A DNA stretch of 64,000 nt from Peteryoungia rhizophila (GTDB taxonomy: Bacteria > Pseudomonadota > Alphaproteobacteria > Rhizobiales > Rhizobiaceae), in assembly GCF_004912145.1 (NCBI RefSeq), contig NZ_STGT01000001.1, forward strand, positions 434,001-498,000. The letters are read 5' to 3'. Each line of letters begins with the position of its first letter. Position 1 is the first letter of the stretch. Positions 62,090 through 64,000 of this stretch are shown in pieces. The notes below the pieces were generated by a model. It was not told the DNA's origin. It saw only the letters and a program-made list of their open reading frames with translations, and searched no databases. Made by a program: the position numbers and the translations under genes.

Positions 62090-62766
62090 GATTTGGTCCT
62101 CATTTTTCTCTCTGGGCAGAGACTGCCGCAATCTTCGACACCCGGAACACGATCACGGAGACAACAGACTTTCCGACGCCGAGTGCGTATCCCGTCTTCC
62201 TCGACGTAGCGGATGGAATCGGTCATCGGGGCCGGCAGCGCAATCGGTGTCTCTCCACCCGGAAACTGTCGGATGATCCATTCCAGATAGTGGGCTGCAT
62301 TGCCCCAAAGGACTTTTCGAGACAGGCCACTCCAGTCTGAGAGGATGGCGACACATGGTGCCAGATGTGTTGAAACGAGCAAGGACGCGGCCGTGTCCTT
62401 GCCATCAGAGGCGAATGAACAGGGGACACGCAAGGCGACCGGTTCGCCGCCGTCATCCAGGACCACCGCCGTACTTTCGATGGCGGCATCCAGCGCTCTT
62501 CCGCCGAGCATCGCCAATGCCATGATGGGGATGATGACGGTCGCCAGATATTTCTGTGACCACATGGAAACCAGATACCGATCCGGCTCGACCTCGAAGC
62601 GCCGTGCGTAGCGTTGCAGCAGAGGTGAAAGCGCATCACCTCTCAGCAATTGCGTTGATGGCACGACCAATCGCCGCTCCGTCCCAAAGGACAGTCTGGC
62701 CCGGATCGGTGCCAACGGGCCGTTCAATCCTGACAGCAGATCCTGCGGGACACGCGCCTCCCTCAT
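62086..62766 (-). CDS. fhuF: FhuF-like siderophore ferric reductase
   Basis: A 226-residue cytoplasmic protein. The C-terminal cluster RRKVCCLRDRVPGVEDCGSL then CP gives the Cys-Cys-x10-Cys-x2-Cys pattern that binds a [2Fe-2S] centre in FhuF. The N-terminal part has the usual FhuF layout (SLLVSTHLAPCVAILSDWSG). It releases iron from imported ferric hydroxamates by reduction. ATG overlaps the permease stop by 4 bp (ATGA). The long upstream frame to 63576 is a shadow of the permease gene. Confidence 0.88.
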   Translation of the reverse strand: MREARVPQDLLSGLNGPLAPIRARLSFGTERRLVVPSTQLLRGDALSPLLQRYARRFEVEPDRYLVSMWSQKYLATVIIPIMALAMLGGRALDAAIESTAVVLDDGGEPVALRVPCSFASDGKDTAASLLVSTHLAPCVAILSDWSGLSRKVLWGNAAHYLEWIIRQFPGGETPIALPAPMTDSIRYVEEDGIRTRRRKVCCLRDRVPGVEDCGSLCPERKMRTKS

Positions 62767-64000
62767 GGCTGTCTCCGGTAAAGAAGCCAGAGGAAATACG
62801 GGCCGCCGACCAGGGCTGCGAGAACGCCCGCGGGTATCTCGTAGGGGAAGTGAACACTGCGCCCGAGCCAATCCGCCGCCGCCATCAGCGTCGCGCCGAT
62901 CGCTGCGGCACAAAACGCTCGGATCATCGGTCTGGGCGGGGTTGTCATCGCCGCAATATGGGGAGCGATCAACCCGACGAAACTCAAGGGCCCGACGATC
63001 AAGGTCGCGGTCGCTGTCAGGATCGCGGCCATCGACATCAGAACGGTGCGGGAACGGCGGGGGGCAAGCCCCAGTTCGCGCGCAGCCTGATCCCCGAGAG
63101 GCAGGATTTGCAGCCAGCGCGCAAAGAGCGGAAGAATGGCGAGAGACAGAAGCAGCACAACCATTGCCGCAATCGCGGTTATGGCCGTGGCACGGTAGGT
63201 CGGCCCCATGGACCAGGCGAGCACGTAGACCGCACGCGGGTCTCCGCTCGCCAGCACAAGCGAGATGAGCGTGGCGGCGAAGGTGCCAATGGCAGCGCCC
63301 GCCAAAAGGACCGGTCCGGGCGCATGGGCTGATTTGCGGGTGATGGCCATCATCACCAGAAACGTCGCGAGCGCGCCGCCTATTCCACCCAGCAACATGA
63401 CCAACGGGGAGAAGGTGCCCGCCAGCAGAAGGGTCGCGACAATGCCGAGGGCTGCTCCAGAGCTGACGCCGAGCCCTTCCGGGCTCGCCAGGGGATTGCC
63501 GGTGACGGCCTGCATGATCGCGCCGGCCAGTGCCAGCATGGCGCCCGCGCAGATCGCCGCAAGCACCCTCGGCCATCGCCCCGAAAACATCTCGCCCAAC
63601 GGCAGGCTATCGATGAAAAGCTGCTCGGTCAGAGAGAACACGGCAATTGCGAGAAGCAGGACGATCGCAATGACCAGGGCGAAATGTGGCGCGTCGCTGC
63701 GACGTGATGGCGATGGTCGGGCCTCGGATGGAAGCGCATTTGCTCGCATGTTCTTCAGGAGAACAAGCAACATGAACGCGCCGAAGAATGCGGTCGCCGT
63801 TCCCGTCGGCACCTCGGCGATGTAACGCGACATCACCATGACCGATCCGTCGGCCAGAAGCAGCAGTGCAGCCCCCAGAAGGGGAGACCAGAAAAGCCGC
63901 GCGGCAAAGGTTCGCGCACCGGCAAGTCTGGCAAGATGAGGGGCGGCGAGGCCGACAAAGGCGATTACGCCTACCCGTGCCACGACGAAGGCTGCGAGGA
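62763..64000 (-). CDS. fhuB: Double-length siderophore ABC permease FhuB (runs off right edge)
   Basis: About 412 C-terminal residues of a two-halved FecCD-type permease. The end of the first half (GVIAFVGLAAPHLARLAGAR, with TGTATAFFGAFMLLVLL) is followed after a cytoplasmic linker by a complete second half (RWPRVLAAICAGAMLALAGA, MQAVTGNPLASPEGLGVSSG, LIVGPLSFVGLIAPHIAAM). The duplicated 'GLiaPH.aR' coupling motifs confirm the FhuB architecture, in which one chain replaces the usual permease dimer. The frame is open to the window edge with no start, so the N-terminus lies beyond. Confidence 0.92.
   Translation of the reverse strand, partial: LAAFVVARVGVIAFVGLAAPHLARLAGARTFAARLFWSPLLGAALLLLADGSVMVMSRYIAEVPTGTATAFFGAFMLLVLLKNMRANALPSEARPSPSRRSDAPHFALVIAIVLLLAIAVFSLTEQLFIDSLPLGEMFSGRWPRVLAAICAGAMLALAGAIMQAVTGNPLASPEGLGVSSGAALGIVATLLLAGTFSPLVMLLGGIGGALATFLVMMAITRKSAHAPGPVLLAGAAIGTFAATLISLVLASGDPRAVYVLAWSMGPTYRATAITAIAAMVVLLLSLAILPLFARWLQILPLGDQAARELGLAPRRSRTVLMSMAAILTATATLIVGPLSFVGLIAPHIAAMTTPPRPMIRAFCAAAIGATLMAAADWLGRSVHFPYEIPAGVLAALVGGPYFLWLLYRRQP

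Overview
The window reads as a chromosomal or large-replicon segment of an alphaproteobacterium, most likely Rhizobiaceae. It has high GC, compact operons with many 4-bp ATGA/GTGA overlaps, several LacI/ABC-sugar and Mrp/Kdp genes of rhizobial type, and a FecI/FecR/TonB plus Fhu-type iron region. No rRNA, tRNA, CRISPR array, insertion sequence or prophage was seen. Species cannot be named from sequence alone.

Layout. (1) 1-4336, minus strand: the start of a GH130-like glycosidase translationally coupled to a two-domain GT4 glycosyltransferase, then a run of very small conserved-looking genes including a DUF1488 protein. (2) 4936-21712, minus strand: a 15-gene catabolic operon of about 17 kb. 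In transcription order it holds a Gfo/Idh dehydrogenase, a CoA-transferase, an enoyl-CoA hydratase, an aldehyde dehydrogenase, a complete family-1 sugar ABC transporter, two GMC oxidoreductases flanking an SDR, a Dabb protein, a DUF993 aldolase-like protein, a LacI repressor and a glycerate 2-kinase. It has a good promoter overlapped by two LacI-type operators, and paired stem-loops between the binding-protein and permease genes. (3) 22078-29987: a complete kdp system (kdpF-A-B-C-D-E) with an extra 27-residue membrane peptide ahead of kdpF. (4) 30317-33795: two SDRs and a quinone-oxidoreductase-like gene, divergent from a TetR regulator with palindromes between them. (5) 34026-37220: a hybrid histidine kinase with two receivers.

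(6) 37514-46989: a seven-subunit Mrp/Mnh Na+/H+ antiporter operon. It is preceded by a near-perfect sigma-54 promoter and two enhancer-like palindromes, and followed by a histidine kinase and a sigma-54 activator that probably form its control circuit. The MnhG subunit carries an unusual C-terminal extension of about 300 residues that looks like tandem universal-stress (USP-like) modules. (7) 47001-53290: a nickel locus with nikR divergent from nikABCDE across an exact NikR box (GTATGA-N16-TCATAC), and a convergent RcnA-type nickel/cobalt exporter with a 26-His loop.

(8) 53308-61107, minus strand: a secreted M16 (PqqL/FusC-like) zinc peptidase, a FecI-type ECF sigma factor, a FecR anti-sigma, a large STN-bearing TonB receptor, and directly after it two overlooked tiny ORFs sharing a G-[SN]-G-S-[SA]-Y-[FL]-I-G-K motif. 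The second has a Cys/His-rich tail. This is the best candidate in the window for an undescribed system: a surface-sensed import and proteolysis pathway for a peptide or protein, possibly with its own small peptides. (9) 61301-64000: a siderophore-type ABC ATPase, an FhuF-like ferric reductase and a double-length FhuB-type permease that runs off the right edge.
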